From Phycomyces blakesleeanus NRRL 1555(-) (lineage: Eukaryota; Mucoromycota; Mucoromycetes; Mucorales; Phycomycetaceae): 64,000 nt of DNA. Made by a program: the position numbers and the translations under genes. The first letter of the stretch is position 1. The number at the start of each line of letters is the position of its first letter. Shown here piece by piece: positions 51,555-64,000 of the stretch. A model generated the notes under the pieces. It was not told the DNA's origin and did not search any database. It worked only from the letters and a program-made list of their open reading frames with translations. Where the stretch lies: NCBI RefSeq assembly GCF_001638985.1, contig NW_017265137.1:2602222-2666221 (forward strand), in the 5' to 3' direction.

Positions 51555-52606
51555 AGTAAAAGATATAAAAAATACAAATACAAACAATTACACACACAAA
51601 AAAAGGATTCTCCAGACTGTTCAATATAATAATAAAAGCACATGTTAATGCTCGCAACACTTTGATAAAAGATATGTTTCTCTTATGCTATAAAAAAGTA
51701 ATAAGAAAAAACAAGACTCAAAGATCTCATACTTCTCAATAATATAATAGTCAATACTAACTTTCATAATATAGAAGTTATGATTGATGTTAAGTTAGAA
51801 GAAAAGTAAAGCTTTGTAAATATCAAAGAAGTATCCTGTTTTAATAATGTGCTTTTATTACTTTTATTTTGTACTCCTTCTGTATATGAATATTAAACGA
51901 CCGTGACATAATTTAACGCGGAGAAACATTGTCTGAGACTATTTATAAAAGATGTGTTTTTTATTTGCTAACTCGAGTCGATTATTTGCAATTTTAAATG
52001 CGTGTATCTATAGCAGAATACTTTATTAGAGTAGCTGACTAGTAAAAGTTTTATTTTTAGGAAAATCTTTTGAGGTGTATAGTGTCAACAGTCGGATTAC
52101 TGGCTTCCACTGTCAAGTAATACTAATTTTTTCTCCCTCCGAGTTTTTGTCGGTATTATTTATTGATTAAGTCGCCGCGATGTACTATGCGGTTATCGAA
52201 AATATATTATGCAGTTGATTAAATAAATTAAATCAAAGAAAGGGGAAGTGAATAGTGAGGGAGATACAGTTTGCATCGATTGGGAGTCCAAGCAATTGAA
52301 CAACTAACGACAATTTTTGAGAATTTAAAGTAAATTACAATACAGTCATTGCTCAATTTAGTGATGGCAATGTTACTTTACTTCTTCCAACCACATCATC
52401 AAATTGAGAATTGACTGTATAGAATGGAATACTTATAATATTTTGTGTAATACCGAAATATATATTACTTTCATACAAGGTCAAGTTACATTGGTTACTT
52501 TATTTTACAGAAAGAACTCTAATTCTAGGTATAATGATAATGTTAGTGATAATTATAATGAAAAAGTATGAAATTTGTGTCTAATTTGCTGTCATCTTAA
52601 TCCCTC
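51555..52606. other. Intergenic region
   Basis: Convergent spacer, AT-rich, holding a short MITE-like inverted repeat (52340-52420). No gene seen. Confidence 0.55.
52340..52420. mobile_element. MITE-like element with Tc1/mariner-type inverted repeats
   Basis: ATACAGTCATTGCTCAATTT at 52340-52359 and, inverted at 52401-52420, ATACAGTCAATTCTCAATTT. The arms match except for a three-base block near the middle, with a loop of about 41 bp. TACAGTC ends are common in Tc1/mariner-related elements that insert at TA. No transposase is present. Confidence 0.55.
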
Positions 52607-53043
52607 TTATTTCACACGGCTGTCTGGAATCGAATTTAGACCACTCTCAGCAGATAAGAAATTCATGTCTGCAAAGTCTGCCGCAAGGCTTTGGACATCA
52701 CTGGTTTGGTTAATTACAAATAATACCAAGCCTGTCAATAAAGACGCAATCATGAAAATAATATCTGACCATCGCCGAAAATAATCAAACTCAATGTGGC
52801 CAAGTGATGATGACACCAAATAACTCAAATAGAAAATAAAATAAAATAAAATCCGTATCATTCATCTGTTTTTGATTGTGTACCAAAGCAAGGCTCTCGA
52901 ATACTTACCGGTAATCATAAGGAAGACTTGTTTGCATCATCAGCACAGAGCTAAGGAAGTATAGACCCATCATATGTGCCACACAAAGTAACAATGTACT
53001 GGTAGATATAGACATTTTGTTTGACCAGGAGCGCATAATCTAA

Positions 53044-53076
<33 letters not shown>

Positions 53077-54880
53077 GTTAAATATTTGGAAGTTAAATAC
53101 TAATATATGCTTTACATATATGCATTTTATATATTTACCCTCGTCAAGATCTGTAAGAATCCTCGCACAGAACCAAAAACAATTATACCAGCAAACCAGA
53201 AACTAAGCTGCTGGGACCAAAAACTTATGTCAAGCTTTGATCCCTCTTTATCAAAATGGCTGATCATCAAAGATATCATATTTGTAATAGGATCATTAGA
53301 TCCAACTCGTCGTGTAATAACATTGAAAGATGTCTTCAAAAAAACATATTTACATATATATATATATACAGTCCAATATTATTATCAGCGATTTAATATA
53401 TTTAGGTGGTAACTTACCACTATAAGCCGATATACACAATATACCGTAAAAACACTTCCAACAAGGTTCCAACACTGCCCTTTCCAGGTTTGAGAAAACT
53501 GGCTTTTGACCTGTAGGCATAAAGCTATTTAGAAGACAATATACGTATATACGTATATATATATATATGCATTGATATTTGATTGTGTACACTAACCCTT
53601 GCTCTTGCTAGTTCCTCTAGATTTGCTTTCATACTTGTCGCTAGCCCTTCCATTTGTGATATCTCGATTTCCAGCTGATCAAGCTCTAAAAAATTTCAGA
53701 TGTGTCAGGCTTGTTAATTTTGAAACAGCAAAAAAAAACCCTCTCTCCAAAAATAAAGTGGCTCGGTTTTCTCCTCTCTTCCTCCTCCTCCTCCTCCTCC
53801 TCACCACGAGTATTTGTCCGGTTCATAAGAGAAGATATCCATTGACTCATTTTACTCGATGAAGCCTTTGTCTCTGGCTGTTGTTCTTCAGACTGACTTT
53901 GGAGTTTCTTCAATTGCACACTTCTTTCTTGGATCATCTTTTTTGTTTGCTCATAGGCATGCTCTGCAATACTATAATCACGCTCGCTAACCTGCCTTTT
54001 TTTTAAAAAAAAATTCATTTCGAGTTATTTAATCATAATGTTTGTGGTATTAATCGTGGGCAAACTCACTTTGTGTAGGCTGCCCAGGTCGTATATGGTG
54101 TATTTACTACACCGAAACCAGATAGGGCAGCAATCAATGTGATACCGATTATACTGACACGGAATATGCCAATCTCCAACCAGGTGTAGCCCGATGTATC
54201 ACCTGTGAGGATTAAATATTCATTTATATATTTTACACATTAAATTTCCTAAAATAATAATAATATTACCTTGAGAAATGTGTCCAATGTGTTCAAAAAG
54301 ATACATATATATTATCCACACAAATGTAGTAGTATATGCTGCTGATTTTGTTCTCCAACCTATAAAGTATATATATATATATATATATATATACACAATT
54401 TTTGTCAGCTATAACTCGGGTAATACTCGCCACAAAACACTCCCCTGTGTATGTAGCTTATTATTTTAAGGCTTTTAACAATCTATTTTTTACTACCTCG
54501 GCTGTGCCTCAAGAAGGTATAAACCTGATACCAGGGTATGACAAGAATAACCAAGATCAAAAGCACATTAAGATTCCATTGCCAATAATGCCATCGTGTC
54601 CTGACTAAGAGGTTAAATGCCATTGATCCAAGCTAATTGAAATGTCTTACGTCTTTGAAAACACATTGCTAATTTCTGCAAACACAAGCAAGAAAAGAGT
54701 ACATGAGCAGCTCAGGCTTATTGCAAAGATAATATGGGGTCCGATGAGATTGTTTGTGAATTGTGTAAATGTAGAAGGCGGTACATAGCCTTTGAATAAA
54801 AGACGTGTGGCGAGATTTGTGCCCAGGGTGAGTAAGATCAACTGAATCAAGAGAATGATTATGCCATCGATTAGTGACAT
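52607..54880 (-). CDS. GPHR: Golgi pH regulator / GPR89 family membrane protein
   Basis: Multi-pass membrane protein of the GPHR (GPR89, plant GTG) family, an anion channel needed for Golgi acidification. Ten exons in coding order: 54651-54880, 54497-54600, 54270-54359, 54070-54202, 53805-53995, 53597-53685, 53418-53510, 53139-53333, 52909-53039 and 52607-52823. All phases agree and give 490 residues. Conserved blocks: ISLSCSCTLFLLVFAEI, WNLNVLLILVILVIPWYQVY, GITLIAALSGFGVVNTPYTT, a cytosolic coiled coil ending LDQLEIEISQMEGLA, LDISFWSQQLSFWFAGIIVF, MGLYFLSSVLMM and GHIEFDYFRRWSDIIFMIAS. Eight to nine hydrophobic segments are visible, with the usual long central loop. Intron 1 is only 50 nt. 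Confidence 0.93.
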
Positions 54881-55189
54881 TATAATCTGATAATATACAA
54901 GAAAGAGAGACAATTAATGCTGTACCCCTAAAGCCACTTGATATTATTATTATTATTATTATTTTATTATTATATATATATATTTAATGTGTATGTGTAT
55001 CAGTGTTTGGTCAATGCGGCGGACATTAATAAAGAACATTCATTTCTTGTTTTGTCTTTACAATGTTGGATGAATTCAGTAATTTATTCCAGAATATCAA
55101 ATGCTATAGTTATATATATATAGAAAAATGGATGGGTGTTGAAGAATGGAAAATATGGATGGGTTTCTATGAAGAGATATACTCGAGAC
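54881..55189. other. Short intergenic region
   Basis: Spacer between PKA (upstream) and GPHR on the same strand, with ATT and TA repeats near 54943-54982. It must hold the PKA 3' end and the GPHR promoter. Confidence 0.5.
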
Positions 55190-57363
<2,174 letters not shown>

Positions 57364-57976
57364 TGGCAGCAACCAAGCAGGTAAGAAAGGAAGAAAAGAA
57401 GGGGCGAAGATAAGTAGAAATTCGACAGGATTGAGGACAAAGGGGAAAGGGGAGTTGTGAAGGGGTTGAAGTAAAAGAGAGAGAGAGAGAGAGAGCGAAA
57501 AAAATTGAGTATACAAGTTATACAGAAAAACTGTAGCCTGACTTACATGGAAGGTCGTACACATTCACATTCACATACATATATACATACACATATACAT
57601 ACACAGTATAGAAATTCGTACACGACAGATAATACAGCTAGAAACATAGAGAAAGCCGTGATGAGAAGCTTAAAAGCCACACAGTACTCCTTCTGGTTTA
57701 TATGAAAAAGGCGACATTAAAAAGGAGCATGGCCAGACTTATGAGGGTTCCAATCAAGGTCTCTTTGAAATTGCATATAACGTTGAGTAGTGTGTTTGTG
57801 AAACTCAGTTTCCATGGAAAAAAAAGTGAAGGCCAACCCCCCATGTAACGAACCATCGATACTTGCTCATCACCTGGGGATCTATGATATCCCCCCCCCC
57901 TGGAGATTTACATGATAAATATTGGGACGAATACATGATTGGGAAGATCGTTAAAGTATATAAAGCATTGAAATTC

Positions 57977-58038
<62 letters not shown>

Positions 58039-60097
58039 GACTAATGCTGATACTAAATCTCCTGTTTCTTATACGGCAATTGCTATCGACTTTCTCACTT
58101 TCTTTATACATAGACATTGTTTTCGGCTCTGTTTCACATCAAATGGCATGACAAGCCATAGATAGGTAAATAGAATGGACACTGTCCTGCCCCTTGCTTT
58201 TTTTTCCAATATTTTTATAATACTCCATTGCCTTGCTTGTACTTACACTACACACTATTTTTGGCTATTGAAGAAAGAACTTCTTCTATCGGCCATTGAC
58301 AAGACAAGTCGATGGCAGTCTCGACCTTTTCTTCTATTTTTGCTTTACCCAAAGCGTCATGATCGTCAAGTGGCAAAGTATCCATATATATATATTTGTC
58401 TATTTGTATGCTTGTATGTTTATATGTTTATATGCTTATTTATGTAATTGGTTACAAAAACATCATCAATAACAACACGAAACATTGTAAAGAAACAATC
58501 TCAACCTTCACTTTCGGATCAAGCCTTTATAAAATGATGGCTCAAATAAGGTGTTGTAAAAACCCCAGATATACAAAATGATTATTTTTTGATAATTAGG
58601 AGATCCTTGGAGAAAATCCGTTATGCCTGGTTGTCTTCTTTCTCTCTTTCTCTTATGAAAAATAAATAAATACATATTTACCCAAGAAGATCAGAGTGTG
58701 GCATAATCTCCATCAAATTAGATACATCTGTGAAAGCTGAAACAATTTTCTGCAAAAATCTTTACATTTGTACTATTTCAAAATAACAATCATAATAATA
58801 ATAATATTGAAAGACTCAGATTATCATTAGAAAACCATCTACAGCTCTATACCATAACAACCAATTACCATTCAATTGACTGAGGTAGTTTTGCTTTAGT
58901 TCTATTCTTTCAAGGAAACTGATGTTTATGGTTCTTTTAGACGGAACCAAGCTTCCTTTGGTGACATTAGAGGTGTACTTTGCTACACAAAGTGACCAAA
59001 GCTCTCCCATATTAGAACCTTTATTGTCTTACAAGTTCTTAGCATCACTATATATATATATGTTAGCAAAATGTTGGAATATAAAGGATACTTGAACGCG
59101 GGAGCCTGCCGCAGACATTGGTCTTGAGACAATAATAAAAAAAAGTTTAAATCGCAAGTCCTACAACTCGGGCCACATCTCTGCAGTTTTATCCCTTTGT
59201 TATTGTTTGCCATTTTCATCAACCTCAAATTAGAGCAGTACTACTGAATACATTATATCTTGTGTTTAACTATTCCTCTCAAGGCATCGGCTCTAGTATT
59301 GTTACCCAAGAAAACCATCACATCATTGGCACTGATTAATATTTACAGCTAATTTATATATCCTTTTGCACGACCTCTGATGACGATCTGTGGATTACTA
59401 GATTCACACGGTATTTGCATTCGGTTAATATAAAACTAGTTAGACAACGATTGGATAAATTAAGAATCTTAGGACAGGCTACAAGTGTGACACATAACTA
59501 GGAGCTACAGAGATATTTGGATCAAGATTATCATCATCTTCTTTGACAAGAATAATGCGTGTACAATGATAACACGTAGAATCACCTCATAATATTACCA
59601 TTACTTTAAGATAATATATATATATATATATATATATATGATATCTTTGCTGCGGAAAATTCAATTATTTCGCTTTTTATCTGAGTATTATAAGGTATGT
59701 AACTAATCTCTAATTGAGTAACCGAGGTTTTCTTTTTATCCATTGTTTCTGTAAAGAAGTATATGCTGTTACAAAGTAATGATAATCCAAGGGTACTATG
59801 AACCATATATATATTAATATTTAAGCAGAAACATATGCTTTTGAAATCGTTATAGGCAATGCTTCTGAGAATATAAAAGCAATATTAATTTTTAGATACA
59901 CTTTTAATAAAAAATTATGTATATAACGGTTTATTCAACAGAAATATTTTTACATGCTTAAAAAAATGCATATCGTCTTTGAAAGTCTGGGACTTGCAGG
60001 GAGAAATAGGAACAGTCATATGTGACTTGTAATCACCCCCGTATGAAATGAACAATGCTTTCAAGCTTTACCTGATTCTGTCTCATCCATCAATACC
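57364..60097. other. Intergenic region
   Basis: About 2.7 kb with a CT-rich PKA upstream stretch (57370-57500), an ATA/CACA repeat zone near 57560-57605, an AAT array (57979-58038), TATATG repeats near 58400-58440 and TA runs. Two minus-strand open frames near 58816-59228 have no recognisable domain. No gene supported. Confidence 0.55.
57979..58038. repeat. AAT trinucleotide microsatellite
   Basis: About 19 tandem AAT units; translated in one frame they would give poly-Asn, but no gene surrounds them. Confidence 0.95.
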
Positions 60098-60785
60098 ATG
60101 AACGCCCTCCGTACCATTGCCAAGCCTTCTCATCAGTCTGTCAAGGGTAGGAGTGAGATCTGTAGAGAAGACGTCAATGAATATAAAAACGGCTAAACCA
60201 ATATTGTTTCTTGTAATAAGCCCTTGTAACCCAGCGTGCTTTCCACGCCGGCCAGACCTGTTTTACCGGCAAGACTATCACAGCTACTTCCAAGGATTTT
60301 GACGAACTTGTGACCAAGGCCAACCATCCTGTTATAGTTGACTTTTACGCCGAGTAAGAATTTATTTTTAGTTCAGTTATATGAGTCAAAGTATCCCGTA
60401 AACAATATACTCCGTGCGCAGCCAATATATCCATGAGTATATCATTCTTTTTGACTGACAGTTATATATATAATTTTATTTAGCTGGTGTGGTCCCTGCA
60501 AAATGTTGGGTCCCATTCTTACAAAGGTTGTTGCCGAGAACCCCGCAGTTACTTTGGTCAAGATTGATGTTGACGAAAACACTGATATTGCATCCAAGTA
60601 CAGAGTAAGTATTAACGTTAACAGGGTTGGCTGTATAAATATAATTTTGCTAATTATTCTTCTAGATTGCTGCCCTCCCAACTGTTATGGCATTCAATGG
60701 AGACAAGGTTGTAGATCAGTTCGTAGGTATGCGCGGAAAGCCTCAGCTGGAGGAGTTTGTCAAGAAGCATTCTGAACTTGCTTAA
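60098..60785 (+). CDS. TRX: Mitochondrial thioredoxin
   Basis: Small disulfide reductase. Exons 60098-60146, 60221-60353, 60484-60604 and 60666-60785 give 140 residues. The N-terminus MNALRTIAKPSHQSVKALVT with QRAFHAG is a basic presequence, so import into mitochondria is likely. The redox motif WCGPCK is split from VIVDFYAD by an intron. The cis-Pro region IAALPTVMAF and the C-terminal KPQLEEFVKKH helix complete the thioredoxin fold. The second exon start was set at CC after TTGTAATAAG because the later CAG acceptor would break phase. It converges on the P450 reductase gene 262 bp away. Confidence 0.94.
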
Positions 60786-61047
60786 AAAATATGTACAATA
60801 CAATACATGCATTATCCTAGTATTGTCACAACCACAATTAGTTTCCAAAATATTTACATATATAGACGAACAAATATATCTTTTATTATTATTTCAAGAA
60901 TTATATATAAAAAAAGACAGATAGATGTAGATATATATATAAGGAAGGGGAATGCAATTCTATTTGAATGGTTATTTACACAATAATTATGAATACAAAA
61001 AAGTGATATCGAGACAGATCACTTAAAATCTGCTTGTCTGGTTTTTC

Positions 61048-63249
61048 TTAAACCCAAACATCTTCTTGGTATCTGGCTTCTTTTCTCAAATGCTCTACAA
61101 ATTGAGCGGCTCCTTCTTCATCATGGTTACCAAAACGTTTGGCAAGTTCAAGAATAGCCTGATGAACATCTTTGGCCATATGCTTGCCATCGCCGCAAAC
61201 GTACAAATAAGCCTCTTGATTGACCAAAAGGTCCCAAATAAGCTCGGCATTTTCTTCCAACCGATTTTGAACATAGATCTTTTTGCTAGTCTCTCTGGAG
61301 AATGCAGTAATCAAGCGTGAATCACCCCCAAGAGTCTTGAACAGGCCATCCCACTCGTCACTGTACAAGAAATCTTCGTCAGACCGACGACAACCAAAGA
61401 ACAAAAGTGTGGTACCAACGTCGCATCCTTGTTCCTTTTGTTGGACACGCTCACGCACAAATCCACGGAAAGGAGCAACACCAGTACCAGGGCCAATCAT
61501 GATCACAGGTTTTGCAGCATCATCCGGAAGCTTGAACCCAGAGCGACGAACATGGATAGGAATCTTGACAGCTTTGGTTTCGGGATCACGGTAGAGACCC
61601 AAGGGACCACTTGCATAATATTTAGGAAGATGTGTTGCAGCAACTTCATTGTTTAGTAAACAATGGGCAGCCCAAAGATAGTTAGTGTTGACGCCATACA
61701 CTGATCGATCTGGTGTTCCTTTAGGCTTATACTCCAGGGTAACAATAGTTGCGCTAATATTGTCGGGGCTTTCTGTGGACGAGGAAGATATAGAATAGTA
61801 GCGTGGCTGAAGACGATTGAAACATTCGACTAAAACTTCGGGAGGAACAGCACCGAAAGTCAGCGTTTCAGATTCTGCTAGAGTGTATTCGAGTACATCT
61901 GCGAGACTACGGGCGGAATCCAATACAACTCGGGCATACTCTTCTTTGTTGCTCACTAGCTTGTTGAGCATAAGTTTGGCCTGAGGAGTAGGGGCGTAAG
62001 GAGCAAGTCCAGCCAGGACCTGACGAGAAGGACACTGGTTAATATCAACATAATGTCTAAGCATTGCAATGTAAGTTGTAGGCGAAGGGAAAGGAGACTG
62101 TTTGGCTGCATGAATATCTCTGGCTTTGATCGATATGGCTTTGTTTAGCTTGTTCTTTAATCCAAAGAGTCTGGAGGTTTTCTCGACTGCGTCTTCACTG
62201 TTTGTTGGCCAGATTCCAAGATGATCACCAGTTTCATAAACAAAGTTGGATCCAGAGATGTCAATTTCCAGGTGGAGACAGTGCCGGTTAGAGTCGTGAA
62301 TCAGATCCTTGGAAGTAAATGGGGCAAGAAATGGGTTTTTAATGTCAAAGGTAGTTTGATCCCGGTTTCCGAGTTGCCCGTGGTATATATATTCAGGTTC
62401 GATTTCTTCTTCTTCCACAATGTATTCGCTCATAATAGAATTGTCTGATGATTCAGAGGCACCGACAGCCTCCTTGATCAAAGGGCAAGCGTGTGTCTCC
62501 CACTCGACATAGTGATCCTCTAAAGCATTATCGTCATCGCCTTCACCACGCTCTCCGATACGAGTGGCACCAAGACCTGTCAACTTTTTATCCAAAGCTC
62601 GGGAAGCCTCATTAAAGAAGTTATAGGTGCTGTTGCCAAGTCCAAACATCATATAGTGGAGGTTCTTTAGTGGTTTGTCATCCGGAAGACCAGTAAACGT
62701 GGGGTAGCTTGAATGCAGGAGATCCCAGAAGGGGAGGGTGCTGTCTGTGGGTTCTCCTTCACCGTATGTAGCTACTACAAATATAGCCAGGCTGTCTTCT
62801 GGGAGCTTATCCAAGCACTTCATGTCGCATTGCTCCAGGTCAACCACAAGTGAATCGATACCGTAACGTTTCTTGCACTCTTTGCCTAATCGCTTGGCAT
62901 ATTCTTCTGCATTTCCTGTTTGAGATCCGTAAAAAATGACAACTTTGCGGTCCTATAAATACATAGATTAATATTAAATTAATATAAAGTTCTTATTGTT
63001 TAAAACTCTATCTACGCTCCACGTTTTATTAATTTATAAACGTACCTGATTCTCCATTGCGTCCACGAAGTCCAAACCAGATAGTCCAATATCATTGCTT
63101 TGCAGGGGTGGATCGACAGACTTTTTGCTTTGCTTTGTTGATCCAAAAAAGTGACTCTTCGCAAGCCAGAGAGCAATTGTGCTCAGACTGGCTAGGCTGA
63201 CGAGAGCGAGCAAATGTTGGTTATTCAATGAGGCTGATCCGCTTTTCAT
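61048..63249 (-). CDS. NCP1: NADPH-cytochrome P450 reductase
   Basis: Diflavin enzyme that supplies electrons to P450s at the ER membrane. Two exons (63046-63249 and 61048-62952, in phase) give 702 residues. The N-terminal anchor is LLALVSLASLSTIALWLA. FMN motifs: FYGSQTGNAEE, TYGEGEPTDS and FGLGNSTYNFFN. FAD motif: RYYSISSS. NADPH motifs: GPGTGVAPFRGF, FFGCRRSDEDF and YVCGDGKHMAKDV. It ends with the conserved DVW-type tail (EDVWV). An upstream ATG at 63336 is in frame, but the 63249 start places the membrane anchor at the usual distance from the N-terminus. Confidence 0.96.
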
Positions 63250-64000
63250 ACTTGAAATTAATAGAATTAAATATGTAAAGAGAGAGAGAAAACCAAAAAA
63301 AAATGAAAAAGAAGTAGAACACGAGAAAGCTGTCATTTTTATACGATTGTTTAAATTACCAGCAATTTTTTTGATGCAGCCAAGGGATGTTTCGGGTATG
63401 TACGGTTAAGATTAGCCGTCTTATTTTAATGCCAGGAACAACATAGATCCGATACAGAATGTGCAATATAGCAAATGAAGTTAAAACACGGTTCTTAAAA
63501 AAAAATCCAACAAACAAATGGCTGATCCGAATACCCATTTGAAGTAGTGAAAGCTCAGCATGATTAAAAAGTAATAGTAATGAAAATGAAAATGTCAAAC
63601 AAGCAGAGACAGTTATTGGGTTATTGGTTACAGAAAAAAAAACCGACCTTCTTATTTTAAGATATTTTTTTAACTCATTTAAAATGAAACTATTCAAATA
63701 GGCAATAATTTTCACCTTTCTTGAAAAGGAAAAAAAGGAAACTCTATTCCAACTCTATAGAACATGTAGATATGCAAAAAAAAACAGCGAACTGTCAAAA
63801 AGACAAGCACATAATTTTTAAAGCTTAAAATGATAACAATCTACCATGATTCCTGATGGGTTCCAAAGAAAATTAGATATCGAGACAATTGATGTATAAA
63901 TTCTATAATCGAATGCAACGAATCAAAAGTGGATACAATAATTATTTTTTATCTTTTTACAAGTTAAAGTAACAGACTCAATATCAAAATCGTCTCTATC
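63250..64000. other. Upstream region of P450 reductase
   Basis: AT-rich DNA to the window edge, presumably the reductase promoter. No coding signal. Confidence 0.5.

Noticed and set aside
57364..57564. N-terminal extension of the PKA subunit beginning MCTTFH
   Set aside because: The frame is open but consists of CT-rich repeat (Ser-Leu runs) with no conservation; the 57363 start is more plausible, though a spliced upstream exon remains possible.
58816..59228. Two minus-strand open frames possibly from a transposon
   Set aside because: No recognisable transposase, RT or other motif; treated as chance open frames.
60098..63249. Thioredoxin and P450 reductase as part of a P450 or secondary-metabolite cluster
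   Set aside because: No P450, synthase or transporter nearby; both are ordinary housekeeping genes that happen to be convergent.

Overview
This is a eukaryotic nuclear window, almost certainly from a fungus of the Mucoromycota (probably Mucorales). The protein families are fungal. The genes carry many short AT-rich introns with GTAAGT-type donors. Intergenic DNA is very AT-rich and full of microsatellites. A DIRS-type retroelement relic and a gene with an H2C2 integrase-type zinc-binding domain also fit that group. I cannot fix the genus from the sequence alone. Exon boundaries were worked out by hand from splice signals and reading-phase continuity.

Layout. 1-9068 (+): a 5'-truncated USP15/Ubp12-type deubiquitinase, then an EST1/SMG6-like protein with a PIN nuclease domain. 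9316-10485 (-): ribosomal protein eL14, with a first coding exon of only 6 nt. 10.5-16.6 kb: gene desert holding a broken DIRS-like reverse transcriptase/RNase H relic. 16.6-23.1 kb: a secreted protein of unknown function, a complete U1 snRNA gene on the minus strand, a small hydrophilic protein, and a coiled-coil/Ser-rich protein. 24.0-27.2 kb: ribosomal protein uL30 (L7) and PEX19. 27.7-34.6 kb: a mitochondrial type II NADH dehydrogenase (-) and, divergently, a GID1/RanBPM protein (+). 34.6-38.1 kb: desert. 38.1-39.7 kb (-): a NOL4-like protein with an integrase-type zinc-binding module and a decayed paralogous exon just upstream. 41.5-44.4 kb: a divergent pair, a PhyH-family Fe(II)/2-oxoglutarate oxygenase and an HD-domain diiron oxygenase. 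45.5-51.6 kb: PPP4R2/Psy4 (-) and the importin Mtr10/transportin-3 (+). 52.6-57.4 kb: Golgi pH regulator (GPHR/GPR89) and the PKA catalytic subunit, both (-). 60.1-63.2 kb: mitochondrial thioredoxin (+) and NADPH-cytochrome P450 reductase (-), convergent.

Most genes are unrelated housekeeping genes. The exception is the 41.5-44.4 kb divergent pair. The HD protein reproduces, at the same spacing, the metal-ligand and substrate-contact residues I recall for bacterial PhnZ, and its partner is a PhyH-family hydroxylase like PhnY. Together they look like a fungal two-step oxidative phosphonate degradation module of the PhnY/PhnZ or TmpA/TmpB type. They share a 773-bp promoter region with a long inverted repeat. 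Other points of note are three GC-AG introns with the same GCAAGT donor, very short first coding exons in both ribosomal protein genes, and a complete U1 snRNA with a TATA box 29 bp upstream.
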